Source: Lineus longissimus
Taxonomy: Eukaryota; Nemertea; Pilidiophora; Heteronemertea; Lineidae
NCBI RefSeq assembly: GCF_910592395.1
Contig: NC_088325.1
Coordinates: 11,346,109 to 11,410,108 of the forward strand
Reading direction: 5' to 3'
DNA: 64,000 nt
In this document: positions 37,137 through 47,769 of the stretch, piece after piece
Layout: every line of letters starts with the position of its first letter
Position numbering within the stretch: the stretch's first letter is position 1
Program-made: the position numbers and the translations under genes
The notes under the pieces: generated by a model
Database searches by the model: none
The model's input: only the letters and a program-made list of their open reading frames with translations
Told to the model about the DNA's origin: nothing

Positions 37137-39116
37137 TAGTATGACTAAATGTCACAACACTTCTTAGTATGCCCACAAATACTTTGTTCGGTCCACTCCG
37201 ATAACTGATAGTTCCTCGTTGAGTGGCCTAAATATTTGTCCCACGCACAAAAACATGTTTACAGGATGTCTGTGTAAATGAACTAGTATAACAGTAGTAA
37301 TTTTACCCCATGTTTTACAACCTATTTAGGATCAAGAATATGGTTATTACAATTTTTGCTAATATTTGTAATGATACTTTGTCAATATTTTTTCAAGTAG
37401 CTTCCCAGATGATTATAATGTGCCGAGGTCTAATAATTGAAAGGTAAAGGTACTTGAAAACTTCTGAATAAATAGATATGAAATAATATTTGGGGTGATA
37501 TGAAGGAGTGCCTTGTAGCCATAGAAATCGGTAGCTTGGGTCCCAAAGGGTTAATACTTTGGTAAACATCACCTTACTTATAACACACTTCCTAAAATGG
37601 ATATTACACTAACTCGAATTCAAGGTTGTTTACTTGTGTGATGTAAAATTATTGGGGAATAAACAGCTAATCAATGCTAATGCTAGCTAGAAAGTGTTAG
37701 CATAACATCACTAATGGAACTTACCTGGCACACATCTGACTTTTGGGGGAAAATTGTTTTTTAACAAAATATGACCCCATGAGGATATGCTGTAAACCGC
37801 AAAATGATTCGAACTATGCATTTTGAGAATCACGAAAAATATTTGCAAATTGCTTGATTTAATTCTTTTTGTAATGCTAAATAACAAATATTTCTAATTT
37901 AATACAGGTTAATAGTAAGTATCATTTTTCTGTGTGGTCTACTTGTTTTAGCTAGTGAAGACACATGTAGCTATATTATCTTCAGCAAATTAAAAGCCAA
38001 ATGATAAAAATAATTCTTGTGCTGTATTTCTTGTTTCATCAGAAACAGTTTTCTACATTGTTTCAGGGGCCAACACAAATGATAAGTATCACAAGCACAG
38101 GACAATTCCTTACAAAAATACAATAGACGTCTTCAAAAACTAGAGTCAGTCGTATACGCTCCTCCCCTCACACACGTTATGTAAGCTCAGTCGTTAGTTC
38201 CAAGTGCCGGTGTAGAAGTTTAAAATGTCCTAGGATAGAATGCCCGGGAAACAAAGGATTCTATCATGCGCTTCAATCTCTGAGCTATTGACGGTCAAGG
38301 TCTCTATAGAACCATATTGCAGAATACAATAGGGCCGGACACTTTTTCCAAGGGGGGCATTTGTTACTGTTACACCGGCCTGGAGTTCAGGATGCAGCAT
38401 AGAGGTAAACTTGGAAACATCATCATAGACGGTGAACATTTGTGTCAATTTTCTGATGCAGCTCAAAACTGCTTTCCTCTGTGACGGTTGGCCGTAACTT
38501 GAGCAATAGTTCACCTGTTATTCTAAAGAGCACAATTGGAAGGCTAATGCTTAAAGCTACAACAAATTTCAGCTTTGTCCCACCAAAGAAAATAAAACAC
38601 GGGTCAGTTGACACAGTAAGATTTCAGAAGGGCCTAATGTTGTCCTGACCGCAACACAACAGGAATGAAGTGACTTGCGGGATTTACCTAGCGATTAGAA
38701 TAGGCCCTTCACTTTCTATTAAAGAAACATCATAAGGGACTAAACAAGGTCCCTTGCTTGTCAATGTCTCTGGCCCAATAATCGACCCCTATTTGTGTTC
38801 GCCATATTTTCATGCTATTTCTGCATATGAAACACTAGAACATGACATATAAATGATCCCAAGTTAGCTCGATGCCAACCGACATTGTATGTATAATAAT
38901 ACAATTAGGCCTATTTTATTTTTAAAAGGGATAAAACTTACACCCAATTACACACTGAAGGCGACTATTGTATGTCTAACACTTCAGTGCTATTTGAGAG
39001 GCAGCTACTAAACGATATAGCAAAATGGTCTTGAAAATAAAACCTGCTATTTCGTACTTAAAAGTCACTATAATTCATGGTTGCAGACTACATGTATCTG
39101 TATTGAGGGTAACGCT

Positions 39117-39170
39117 AAAGCCCGTTACACACGAGGGACTTCTCACCAACTTAGTTGGAATTTTAATTCA
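39117..39170 (+). repeat. Dispersed repeat, second of two
   Basis: GCCCGTTACACACGAGGGAC, then TTCTCACCAACTTAGTTGG, matches 17583-17632 over about 40 bases and then diverges. It is preceded by CTAA. Confidence 0.5.
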
Positions 39171-40318
39171 TAAATGCCAAAAGGTCCTTGGTTCAAGCAA
39201 CTAGGACCAGGAGGTCATTGTTTTGAAACAGGTGTTTTTTTAAAACTTATCTCACATCAGTACCTGATGGGGGGCACTCATTCTTTTTACCATAGATATT
39301 GTACATGTAGCGTGGTTGAGTCGAAAAGATGAATTGAAATTGATGTATTGCATGTTTTTCAGATGCTGTGCAATTGCCGGAGCTGTTTTCTGAGTTCTGA
39401 TGCCATCTTTGATTTGTAGGGCGCCCTTGAATAAAAGCACGGACTATACTAAAACTCCACAGGTCGTCCGTTGATGGGTGTTTTGAGAAAACCAAGAAAG
39501 ACATTTTAAATGTGTGGTGGTCAATCAAATCCGCTAGGAGGCACCGCGAGTCAACATCACTTCTTAGGGCTCATACACAGGGAGAGGTTGTAACAAACGA
39601 CAAATGAGAAGAAACGTCGACAGCAAAAGCTATCTTGCTTGCAGAATCCATTCCATTGTTGTCATTTCACTTGCCGGCTCTGCTACTGGCTCTCTCCTGA
39701 AAAAAATCAGACAAACTGGAACGAACAGCAGGGACTAATCCATAAATAATGTGGGAAGACCCACGCAGTATTGTTCTCCGCTCAGTTCTCCAATCAAATG
39801 AGACCAGTCCTCCGGCTTACACAGGTTCCCATCTTGCATATCCTATAGATTTGTCACTTGGCCCTTTACGTTTATTGACAAGTGCTCGGACATTCACTGG
39901 GTGCTAATCGAAGTTTTTTCTTCTCGAGTTATGTCAGCTGGTATTTTCACACCGATGGTGGAACACTTTGTCGCACTTTTCACTTTGCCTATATTTTGCC
40001 TAATGATAGTCACTGGATGGCTTAATTCTGTTCAATATTTCATGATTAATCCTAAGGTTTATTGCAGGGGATGTGAGATATCTCATCCTTCTTGGATTTG
40101 TGAGGTGTTTTTAAAAGGACAAATTGGCAGTGGGTTTATGCTTCCAGGAGAATGATACAATTGCCTGTCACCATGCGTCACCACATGTAACTCAATGCTG
40201 ATCTCTGATAATGCTTTTTCCTGGTGCTGCAAGGTGGTTTTTGGCATGGTTTGGGATTTTCAGATTCTGAAAACAACTCTGGATTGATAGTCAGTAAAAC
40301 TTATACGGGTAAATGTAT

Positions 40319-40341
40319 GCATGTACATGTACATGTACATG
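40319..40341. repeat. (ACATGT)n palindromic repeat
   Basis: GCATGTACATGTACATGTAC and continuing. The same hexamer occurs singly at many other sites in the window (for example 30394, 39302, 31588). Confidence 0.9.
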
Positions 40342-41087
40342 ATACATTCCTCAGTGCAGCAAAAAAAACGTTGGTAGTTAACCTCAGTTCTCTAGTTTGT
40401 AAGGTAAAGAGATCACACTGAGAAAACATAAGGTGTTTTTTGGAGTCCAGCAGGGCATTTTCAAAGTGTTCTTTAGAAATAACTGATCCCTGGGGAACGG
40501 AATGGAGTTTGTTGCTGAACTTTTTAAAATGAGTTGTGTTTGAACTGAGTGGTAAATGGCGTGGTGGCTCAAGAGATTACACACACATCAACTGAAGTGA
40601 TCAACATCTTTGCTGCGAGGCCAAATGGATTGGAACTGCATTTCCTTTCAGTACTCTAGTCACAGTGAAACATCGGAGTGGATCATTGGTCACATATGGC
40701 TAATGGTCTCATCTGATTTTGGCTGGCCGATGAGGGGAGCATGAACGAGCAAACCCAACACAGCCGTATTTTTTAAGAGGCATGGTGCTTTCCTAACAGC
40801 ATGTAGTTTTTCAGCTTGATGTGCTCAGCTAATTCTACTGCTCGCAGACTGGCCGACTGGGGAATTTCAGAACCGGAGAGAACTGAAACAAGCCGAGCAT
40901 GAACTCGGGAGGTAACCAAATTGCTTTCAGGTTCACATGTTTTGAATGTAGAATCGAGAATGCTCCTAACTAATTGCCTCGAAGTGAAGCCTTGTCTTTA
41001 TTTGTATCGCATTCTACTTGTTTGTTGTTGGTATCTCCTGAGGTAAATCAATCCTGTGTGTTCTATATCTTAGCTTAAATTGTCACG

Positions 41088-41155
41088 GTATCCACTGGGA
41101 CTCGAACCTGAAAACTTTGGCCCCACCAGCAAGTTCTAGTGCAACGACCATACGT
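41088..41155 (-). ncRNA. tRNA-derived (SINE-like) sequence
   Basis: On the minus strand GGTTCGAGTCCCAGTGG (from 41107) is a consensus B box. About 40 bases before it, TGGTCGTTGCACTAG is a weak A-box region with CTTGCTGG following. No full cloverleaf can be drawn. It is probably a degraded SINE. Confidence 0.35.
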
Positions 41156-41233
41156 ACCTCTGGTAGAGTGGTGCAGATGAAGCAAAGGCCAATACTTAAC
41201 TTTTTGGTCCTGGGGGATGGGAATCGGGCTCTT

Positions 41234-41255
41234 GGGGGGGGGGGGGGGGGGGGGG
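41234..41255. repeat. G homopolymer (22)
   Basis: Longest homopolymer in the window. Its length is likely unreliable in short-read assembly. Confidence 0.95.
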
Positions 41256-42808
41256 CAGTATACCTTCATTACCGAAAAGGGTAAAATCTGCATGGAAAAC
41301 ATGTTTTTCAGAATATGTGAACACTCTAACAATATAGGCCTAACGCATGTCATGACCTTGTGAAATATACGTTCCCGTCAAAGTTAAAGGAGGTGGATGA
41401 GATAAGGCCAGGCCAGCACTAACGTTGTTTACTGAGTTCCTGTGCACACAGCACAACAGGTACATAGACATTCACGAATGTGCTCACATATTATCAATGT
41501 TGTTCATTTGCTGTTGCATCGAAAAAAGGCCCGGAAACTCATTTGAGGCATTATTTCGGGCGAGTCCTCCTTTAATTGATTACTCTGAGGTCAATTCACC
41601 CACAAATAAAAATCATATCGTCAGATAATATTTTTATTTGTATCCGGGTCTAGACCACTACCAAAATCCAAGCCACCTAAAATTGTTATGCAAATAGTGT
41701 GTACAATAGCCAGGAATGCAGTGGGTCATCGAGCACAATGCTGAGCTGTTGTATTCAGTCAGTAATAACCAATGATAACCTGTGCTCTAATTTCCCTGCT
41801 GGTTAGTTGTACATAGGCTGTCGCACTGTAAGGATGTATGGGCTCATGTGAGAAAGAAGTGGTCTGTTTCGCTGTAAAGGAACATTTCGGTTTCCAGATT
41901 CGTAAATGATTGGATTAACTACTTGTTCAATCCTCTGATTCGAATGTTAAGTCAAGAAATGTGATTCGGGAAACTTTTTCGCTGTTTTAAACTTTATGGA
42001 ACTTACAGTACAGTAGATACACACGTACACTATCTGACTCGTACACTATCTGACTATCGAACTACACTATATACTGTAAGGATAGCTCAACACTTATCCG
42101 ATTTTTTTTTGATTTTCACCAACTTTTGATAGGTGTTTTCTGTTAGCGGGAAGTTTGTTGAGACCTTTTCCTCCTTGCTACAGGTAGCTGATAACTAGAC
42201 TCAGTGACTTGCAATTAATCGTGAGTTCTGGTTCTTTTTATACCGGAGTTTTATCGGGATTTGTCTGCGTGTACAACACACTTCTTTCACAGGCCCTCAT
42301 CTCATGCTTTGCTCAGTATCAATACAACATTTACTGTTTATTAGAAGTTCTCGAGAAACAATGTCGGAATACAGTTAGCAGTAATAAACTTATTGGATAA
42401 GGTGACGCTGGAATTCGTTAATTAGTAAGTACAAAAGTTATTTTGTTTTTGTGGTAATTGGTGGTGGAAAACTGGGTCAGCAATCAGCATCCAATTTTTG
42501 CATTCACTACCGACTTGATATTGGTGTAACCTTGGGTGAGGCACTTTACTGTAAGAAGTAAAATTTTGATACAAAAACAATCACTTCATTCAAAATGGGG
42601 GAATTAAGAGCTGTAATCACCATAACTTTAGAATGAAAGAGAGGTGTTGACAGAATTGTTAGTCAAGTCAATTCTGACTTTGTCACCTTGGGCAAGTCAC
42701 TTGATTTATGATGCACTGATTATAGGTTTATGAAGTCAAAAGTAGTAACACTATGATAGGCATATATCTTTACTGCCATATGTACTAATGTAGTATTAAA
42801 CCTAACTC

Positions 42809-42982
42809 ATTTATCCAATTTGACATAATCGCCAGACCCTTATCATAAACAAAATTGCCTGTACATGTAGCATAGGCTTTCAACTTGACTGCTACATTTA
42901 TCCAATTTAACATAATCACTAGGCCCTAATTATAGAATAATTGCCTGTATATGTGGCATAGGCTTTCAACTTGACTGCTCCA
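42809..42982 (+). repeat. 87-bp tandem duplication
   Basis: ATTTATCCAATTTGACATAA at 42809 and ATTTATCCAATTTAACATAA at 42896 begin two parallel units that both end in GGCATAGGCTTTCAACTTGA-like sequence. It lies directly upstream of the MITE copy at 42994. Confidence 0.85.
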
Positions 42983-42993
42983 CTGGGTTAACA

Positions 42994-43105
42994 TTTACAA
43001 TCCCCGATCGGAAATGACGTAGTTTGATCGCATTCAACTATAAATCCATTCAACAGTGGTGCTCAACCGATGACCTTTTTTTGGGGTGTGATGGGGGATT
43101 GTAAA
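42994..43105. mobile_element. Short inverted-end repeat, copy 2 of 2
   Basis: TTTACAATCCCCGATCGG at the left and GGGGGATTGTAAA at the right form the inverted ends. The interior GGAAATGACGTAGTTTGATCG aligns with copy 1 at 12685-12800. Confidence 0.65.
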
Positions 43106-43109
43106 CTCG

Positions 43110-45465
43110 TTCCCTGTAGGCCCATTCTTGTGGTGTCAATTAGCCAAAGTGCCTCTCAGCAGGTCTCAACAGGGGCAATATTAGGTGCTATACCCCTTTC
43201 ACGCCTTTGGCCATTGATAGTCATTAAAAAAAATTAGAACAATTGTTGTCCAACGAAGCGGAACTAAACCCCCTTGACAATAACTAGTGTGTTCTAATCT
43301 TTCATCAATGCATGGGGCTTGTTTCAATATGTTTTGTGATTTTGATTGATAATACAGTTTGACCCTGTGCAACCTGTGGATCATATCCCGATTAAAAAAG
43401 AATGAAGTGTTGATTAAGTATAAAACTTCACCAGGCAAAAGAGCATTGGTTGCAGAACTTCTCCAGTCCTGTGAAATGGTCTGAATGAAGGTTCAGTTGA
43501 ATCTCAATGATTCTAGTTAGAAAGAGGGTGGTTTACCAATTTAATTTAGTCGGATAACATCACTTTTGAAGTTCATTTGGGCACGTAAGTATTTCATAGG
43601 TATGCTGAGTCATTAACTTTTAGAAAATTGGCATTTTGACGGTAAGGACACTGTATTCTGGAAGTGCACCATGAGTTTGATGATGGTGTTGATCTAGGTA
43701 GCGCTATCATGACATTTTGTTAGATGACTAAATGGTTAAACTAAGACAACAAGAAAGAGAAACTTAAATTGAGTTGCCTGTGGTGAGTTTCTGGGTAATA
43801 CTATACAAGTCTCATTGATGTTGACAGGGAAGATAATGAGATGAGGGGGGAAACATTATCTACTGTCCTTATCTGATGGGATTGGTGCACACTTGGCCAA
43901 GGCCAATGTTTTTTGCTGTGTGAATCTGGTGAAAGTGCTTACTGACTAAAGAGTGTTAAATCTATGACCCATCTTGACCACAAAGGTTTTGCAACTTGTC
44001 AAGGTTGGAAATGTAACTTCAAAACCGGCAAAAAATTCCGGTTCATGTGCTAAGTGAAGGCATCGTCCCTCCATGTCAATTATACTCTAAAAGGTCTATG
44101 TCGCAAGTTAAAAATTGGAAATTAGTAATCGGATTTGAAAATTTCCAATTGCATTATATTTATATGTGGCCAGGATAGCATTCCTACAGAAATTCTGAAG
44201 TGAAGCCAGTCACTCAGGTAGTTATCGTCAATTTGGCCTTCGATAACTGTCGCTTGTTTCTTAATCATCCTTTAGTTTGAAATATGTATGCGTCTTGCGT
44301 CTTGTCGTGTCCTCTCAGAGGTTCATATTATAGAAATGCAAATGATTTTCTTTTACATCTGCAGTGCAAGTTTTGCTATGATGACATTTTTCTCATTATC
44401 TACTGTGATAATTGGGTCATTCTGAATTGAAAATTATCTCGGGCATGCAAGGTTTGTGAGTCACCCAAGAAACATTTTAAAAGTGGACCACTGGACAAAC
44501 ATGTTTTTAAAAAATAAGGCTGTGGTTTTCTTACGTGACTATAACCATAATGATATTCCAGTGGGCTGTTTTAACAGCGGTTTTGGTAGTGCATGGGAAT
44601 CAAGGAAATTTCTGACTTGACGTTGCCAAACTTGGTCATTCACAACAAACAACTTCATTCATGTTCATATAGTTTGTGTAAAAAATGGATGTGGCCGACA
44701 TGGATGCTTTAAAACTTCAATTAGAATGTTGTTCGGTTGCGGGTCATTTAGAACCCAAGATTGCTTATTTTGTTACAGCCTGTATGCTGCTAGCCTTTGC
44801 GGCCGCCACAGAGACTTGTTTAAAACGACGATACGAAATAGCTGTATCACATGTCCACGAGTCTATGTAGGTCTGTGCCAATACATAGTTTGAAATATCC
44901 CTCGAGACACACAGCCCGATGTGGACCCCTAGTAGAAGGACCCAAATCACCACAACTTTTCTCAGCATCATTAATATGTTGAGCATTCTGCTCTCAAAGG
45001 GTCAACGTCATTGGTCTTGGCATGGAGGTATAATAATACATTTGTGGTCTCGGTCAAAGCTATGCCTACAAATAGGTCTACTCTGTGCTCTCAGTACACT
45101 TGATTTACAAATAGGCCTATGTACATTATGTACTTAAAGCCAGAATGATTGTCATTTTAGTCATATGTGATATAACTCGTTTGACATAATTACGAATGTC
45201 CCTGTCAATCCATACTTAATTTAATTGTGTTCGTAATTAATCATCAGTAGTTTCTTGTATGCTTAAATTAGAGTCAAAGGTCTTAAATTCTTGATTCTCG
45301 GCCAAAGTACCTTATTAGCCGATTTGACATTTTAAAGGAGGAGTTGTGAACATTTCTGCCGTTTGGTGGACAAATTGATTCATGATTGTTTTGTATATTT
45401 CAGTATTTTCGTGCAGATTAGCTGGTTGGTCCTTTAACAATGTTTTTTCCTTGTTCCCTTTGCAG
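43110..45465. other. Upstream region of the Ig gene; no exon confirmed
   Basis: A 5' UTR exon is expected here or further upstream because the first coding exon begins after an acceptor. An 11-bp inverted repeat (AATTGGAAATT / AATTTCCAATT) is at 44113-44150. The frames at 44685-44986, on both strands around a GCGGCCGC site, are not supported as genes. Confidence 0.5.
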
Positions 45466-45545
45466 ATTCATGATGGACATGTACAGCGGCCAAATTCCAT
45501 TCCTCCTCCTCTGCCTGGGACTCCTCCTGGTGCAACTCTTACATG
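45466..45545 (+). CDS. Ig gene coding exon 1: signal peptide
   Basis: The exon follows the acceptor TTCCCTTTGCAG, and its coding part begins at the ATG at 45470. It encodes residues 1-25 plus the first base of codon 26. After a short polar start (MMDMYSGQIP) comes a leucine-rich core (FLLLCLGLLLVQLL), a typical cleavable signal peptide. It ends at CATG|GTAAGT in phase 1. An in-frame ATG at 45440 lies before the acceptor and is taken to be intronic. Bases 45466-45469 would be 5' UTR. A second in-phase donor lies 72 nt downstream (see the separate entry). Confidence 0.8.
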
Positions 45546-47669
45546 GTAAGTCATGCAGTCAGCCTCAGTTCATCCTACTCAACCTTGAACTCCTCCTAGT
45601 GCAAATCTTTATATTCGGTAAGTCATGCAGTCATGGAGGATTGGATGCTGCCCTGAAGGCAACGGCCTACACTGTAAATGATGGCATCTGCAGTACATGC
45701 AGTATTGTGACTTTAATATCAGTCACCAGTTCAAACAAGCTACTATAAATGCCTGGTGGTCAGTGCCACAACAGTGAAGTAGGGCAAGGAACAGGAATTG
45801 TGGGTGCAAAAGAAAATTATTACTTCTGAGTGTTGAACTTAGAAACATTTTACATTTCTTTAACGTATTTCAGAATGGATATGGATATTCATGTGCTACA
45901 GTATCGGTACCAATAAAAATGGGTTTTTTGTGGATGTTGATTTGCTCAATTTTCTTTTCAGGTGCTCTTGGAATAACGATCACAAATACCATCAGTAATT
46001 CACGTCCACGCCTCGGCGAAACGATAACGCTTGAGTGTAACATTAAGGATGGCAATCCCACCGAAGTTTCTTGGTACAAGGACAGACATATCAACACAAA
46101 AGCAATGATTATAGCGTTCAATTGTTTAGTTGTCCCTAAGGAGTATAAAACGAGGTTCACAAAGGTTAAATGTGATGCAAATAATTATAATTTTCAATTA
46201 AGTGATGTTCAAATCAAGGACCGCGGGCAATGGGAGTGTGAGGCTGATGGAGAATCGGCCACAAATAAGCTGCAATTAGATGTTTTAGGTAAGTTTCTTA
46301 AAATAGTCGATCAATCCATTCATTAGTCATGTATATCTTGCTGAGGACAGATTCAGCACCATTTCGAAATGGCTAGGGAGGCAGCACCAACTTTTTAAAA
46401 AATTCGCTTTTACGATGTCTAATTTTTGCAAATTTAGCTTGTGGCCAAAATTCGAAATTAAAACACATGCATAATATTTCCTGGTTTACAGCTTTTCTAG
46501 GGTGAGGGTTTCATTGCATATTTCAAACATAGACTCTTGACCTCTGGTTCAAAGCGTTCGATCGGACAAACGGTCAAATAGGATAGCCTGGTGGTGGTCT
46601 TTTTGGTAAATGATTATTGATAATGTGAACTTAGTGTTTTTCAATTTCAGTTCCACCCCTCATACCGACAGTTACAAATCCATCGCCGGTGAAGGTCGGA
46701 GACAATGGAAAATTCACCTGCAATGCTGAAAATGAAAATGTCACAAAACCAGTCACCTACACATGGACTAAAAATGGCAACACTGTCTCGCCACGGACTG
46801 TTGAACCTGGTGCCCTGCTTTTTTCGTCTGTCAAAAAGTCAGATGCTGGGAAGTATGCCTGTGTCGCAACAAATGATGCCGGAGATAAGACAAGCACGGA
46901 ACAGGATTTTGTTATTTACTGTGAGTATATTTAGTTTATTTTGTATATTACATGCAAGTCGATGAGATAATTGATACCAAACTGGTGATAACGGTTGTTT
47001 CACCGAGCATGAAGGGGAAGCTAAAATATTTATAATAAATAAAAATGAATATAATAAAACCAAGGTGTTTTGCCGAGGAGCGTTTTGGGAGACAATGAAT
47101 ACCGACAATGTGGTATCACACTCCATTTCTGTTCTAAAACACCTCAACTTGATGACTGAAATATAACTATGACTGCTCAATATTTTGCACAACCCAAACA
47201 GTTACCATAACTGCATGCAGCCAATCAAATGAGGCGGCGCAGTGCATTATACACACTTTAAACTGTGCTATGCTACTTTGTAAATGGTGTCACCAATGTA
47301 TTCTCTTTTCAAGTTGAACATTTTGAATAACAGTTATCAATAGTGTGGGAGCTTCACCTTATTTTACCACTTTTTCAGATGCACCCGATTCTGTAAAACT
47401 GAAGACAACCACAGCGTCAAATTCAAAATCAGAAAGTGAAACAGAAACATTCACATGTGAAGCTATTGGCGGCAATCCGGTGCCATTGGTGAAATTGATA
47501 CGCCAGGTTGGGAGTAAGAAAGAGACGCTGATTGAGGAAAATAATCGTGATGTGATATTTAACCGACAAATGATGCGACAGGATAACCAAGTCAAATTCT
47601 ATTGCGAGGCGACTGGGCCAGGAATTCCCAATCAGATGACGTCGTCGTTGGTCACATACAACGTCTTAT
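45470..47669 (+). CDS. Immunoglobulin-superfamily protein, signal peptide plus three Ig-like domains (gene overview, 3' end unresolved)
   Basis: Four exons at 45470-45545, 45962-46288, 46651-46920 and 47379-47669 join in one frame to 321 codons. Every intron is GT-AG (donors GTAAGT, GTAAGT, GTGAGT, GTAAGT; acceptors follow pyrimidine-rich tracts) and every junction is phase 1, the usual arrangement for one-exon-per-domain Ig genes. The product starts with a hydrophobic signal peptide and continues with Ig-like domains at about residues 27-134, 135-224 and 225-321. It is therefore expected to be secreted or displayed at the cell surface, probably in adhesion or recognition. No orthologue is recognised; the domain mix recalls nephrin/kirre/hemicentin-type proteins but is too generic to name. 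No further Ig domain is visible downstream to 64 kb, so the gene either ends soon after exon 4 or continues past the window. The acceptor-like site just before the start codon suggests an upstream 5' UTR exon. Confidence 0.85.
45569..45633 (+). other. Second copy of the signal-peptide segment with an alternative in-phase splice donor
   Basis: The block from 45500 (exon 1 core, donor and first intron bases, to 45561) is repeated imperfectly from 45569 to 45633. The first 36 bases differ at 7 positions, a 3-base indel precedes the donor, and GTAAGTCATGCAGTCA is identical in both. The second donor, TTCG|GTAAGT at 45618, lies exactly 72 nt (24 codons) after the first, in the same phase. The intervening frame is open and encodes a second hydrophobic run (FILLNLELLLVQIFIFG). 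Use of this donor would insert 24 residues between the signal peptide and the first Ig domain. Confidence 0.6.
45962..46288 (+). CDS. Ig gene exon 2: first Ig-like domain
   Basis: Residues 26-134 form a V/I-set-like domain. The core disulfide cysteines are C51 (TLEC) and C118 (GQWEC), the core tryptophan is W63 in VSWYKD, and D112-x-G114-x-W116-x-C118 is the DxGxYxC motif with Trp in place of Tyr. Two further cysteines, C80 and C96, sit in the middle of the domain and could form a second disulfide, which is unusual for a plain I-set domain. The acceptor is CTTTTCAG|GTGC and the donor TTAG|GTAAGT, both phase 1. Confidence 0.85.
46651..46920 (+). CDS. Ig gene exon 3: second Ig-like domain (I-set)
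   Basis: Residues 135-224 start with the VPP linker typical of the boundary between Ig domains. The core is canonical: C158 (KFTC), W173 (YTWTKNG), and S198-D199-A200-G201-K202-Y203-A204-C205, the complete DxGxYxC motif, followed by ATNDAG. The only N-glycosylation sequon in the visible protein is N164-V-T. The acceptor is CAATTTCAG|TTCC and the donor TACT|GTGAGT, phase 1 at both ends. Confidence 0.9.
47379..47669 (+). CDS. Ig gene exon 4: third, divergent Ig-like domain
   Basis: Residues 225-321 open with the linker YAPDSVKL. Cysteines C251 (TFTCEAIGGNP) and C300 (VKFYCEATG) are spaced as in a C2/CD80-like Ig domain. The core tryptophan is missing: the expected position reads PLVKLIRQ. The D-x-G before the second cysteine is also absent, the line reading RQDNQVKFYC. 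The domain is therefore divergent, though its frame is intact. The acceptor is ACTTTTTCAG|ATGC and the donor TTAT|GTAAGT, phase 1. If the donor is not used, the frame runs on for about 10 codons to a stop ending at 47698, giving a possible intron-retention terminus. Confidence 0.82.
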
Positions 47670-47740
47670 GTAAGTTGATTTCTCTTTGGCTATTTTGATA
47701 CTGTAACCCGCAAAATTTTCAGTAGCGTTTATTTTTTGCG

Positions 47741-47769
47741 TCTTCGCAAATAACGTTGATTTGCGAAGA
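47741..47769. repeat. 11-bp perfect inverted repeat in intron 4 of the Ig gene
   Basis: TCTTCGCAAAT and ATTTGCGAAGA flank a 7-bp loop. Surrounding GCAAAAATT/GCGAAGATAAAAAT boxes resemble the ends of short non-autonomous elements. Confidence 0.7.

Larger units (their letters stand above)
37140..41087. other. No gene recognised
   Basis: Two overlapping minus-strand frames at 38230-38614 (94 and 63 codons) are less AT-biased than most but unrecognised. The rest is intron-like. Confidence 0.5.

Noticed and set aside
38230-38614. Overlapping minus-strand frames of 94 and 63 codons
   Set aside because: No recognised domain and two competing frames; kept only as a note.
44685-44986. Overlapping frames on both strands near a GCGGCCGC site, the minus one beginning with a signal-peptide-like run (VVVIWVLLLGVHIGL)
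   Set aside because: Both strands are open, the sequence after the hydrophobic run is not recognised, and no splice donor of good quality follows; evidence too thin.
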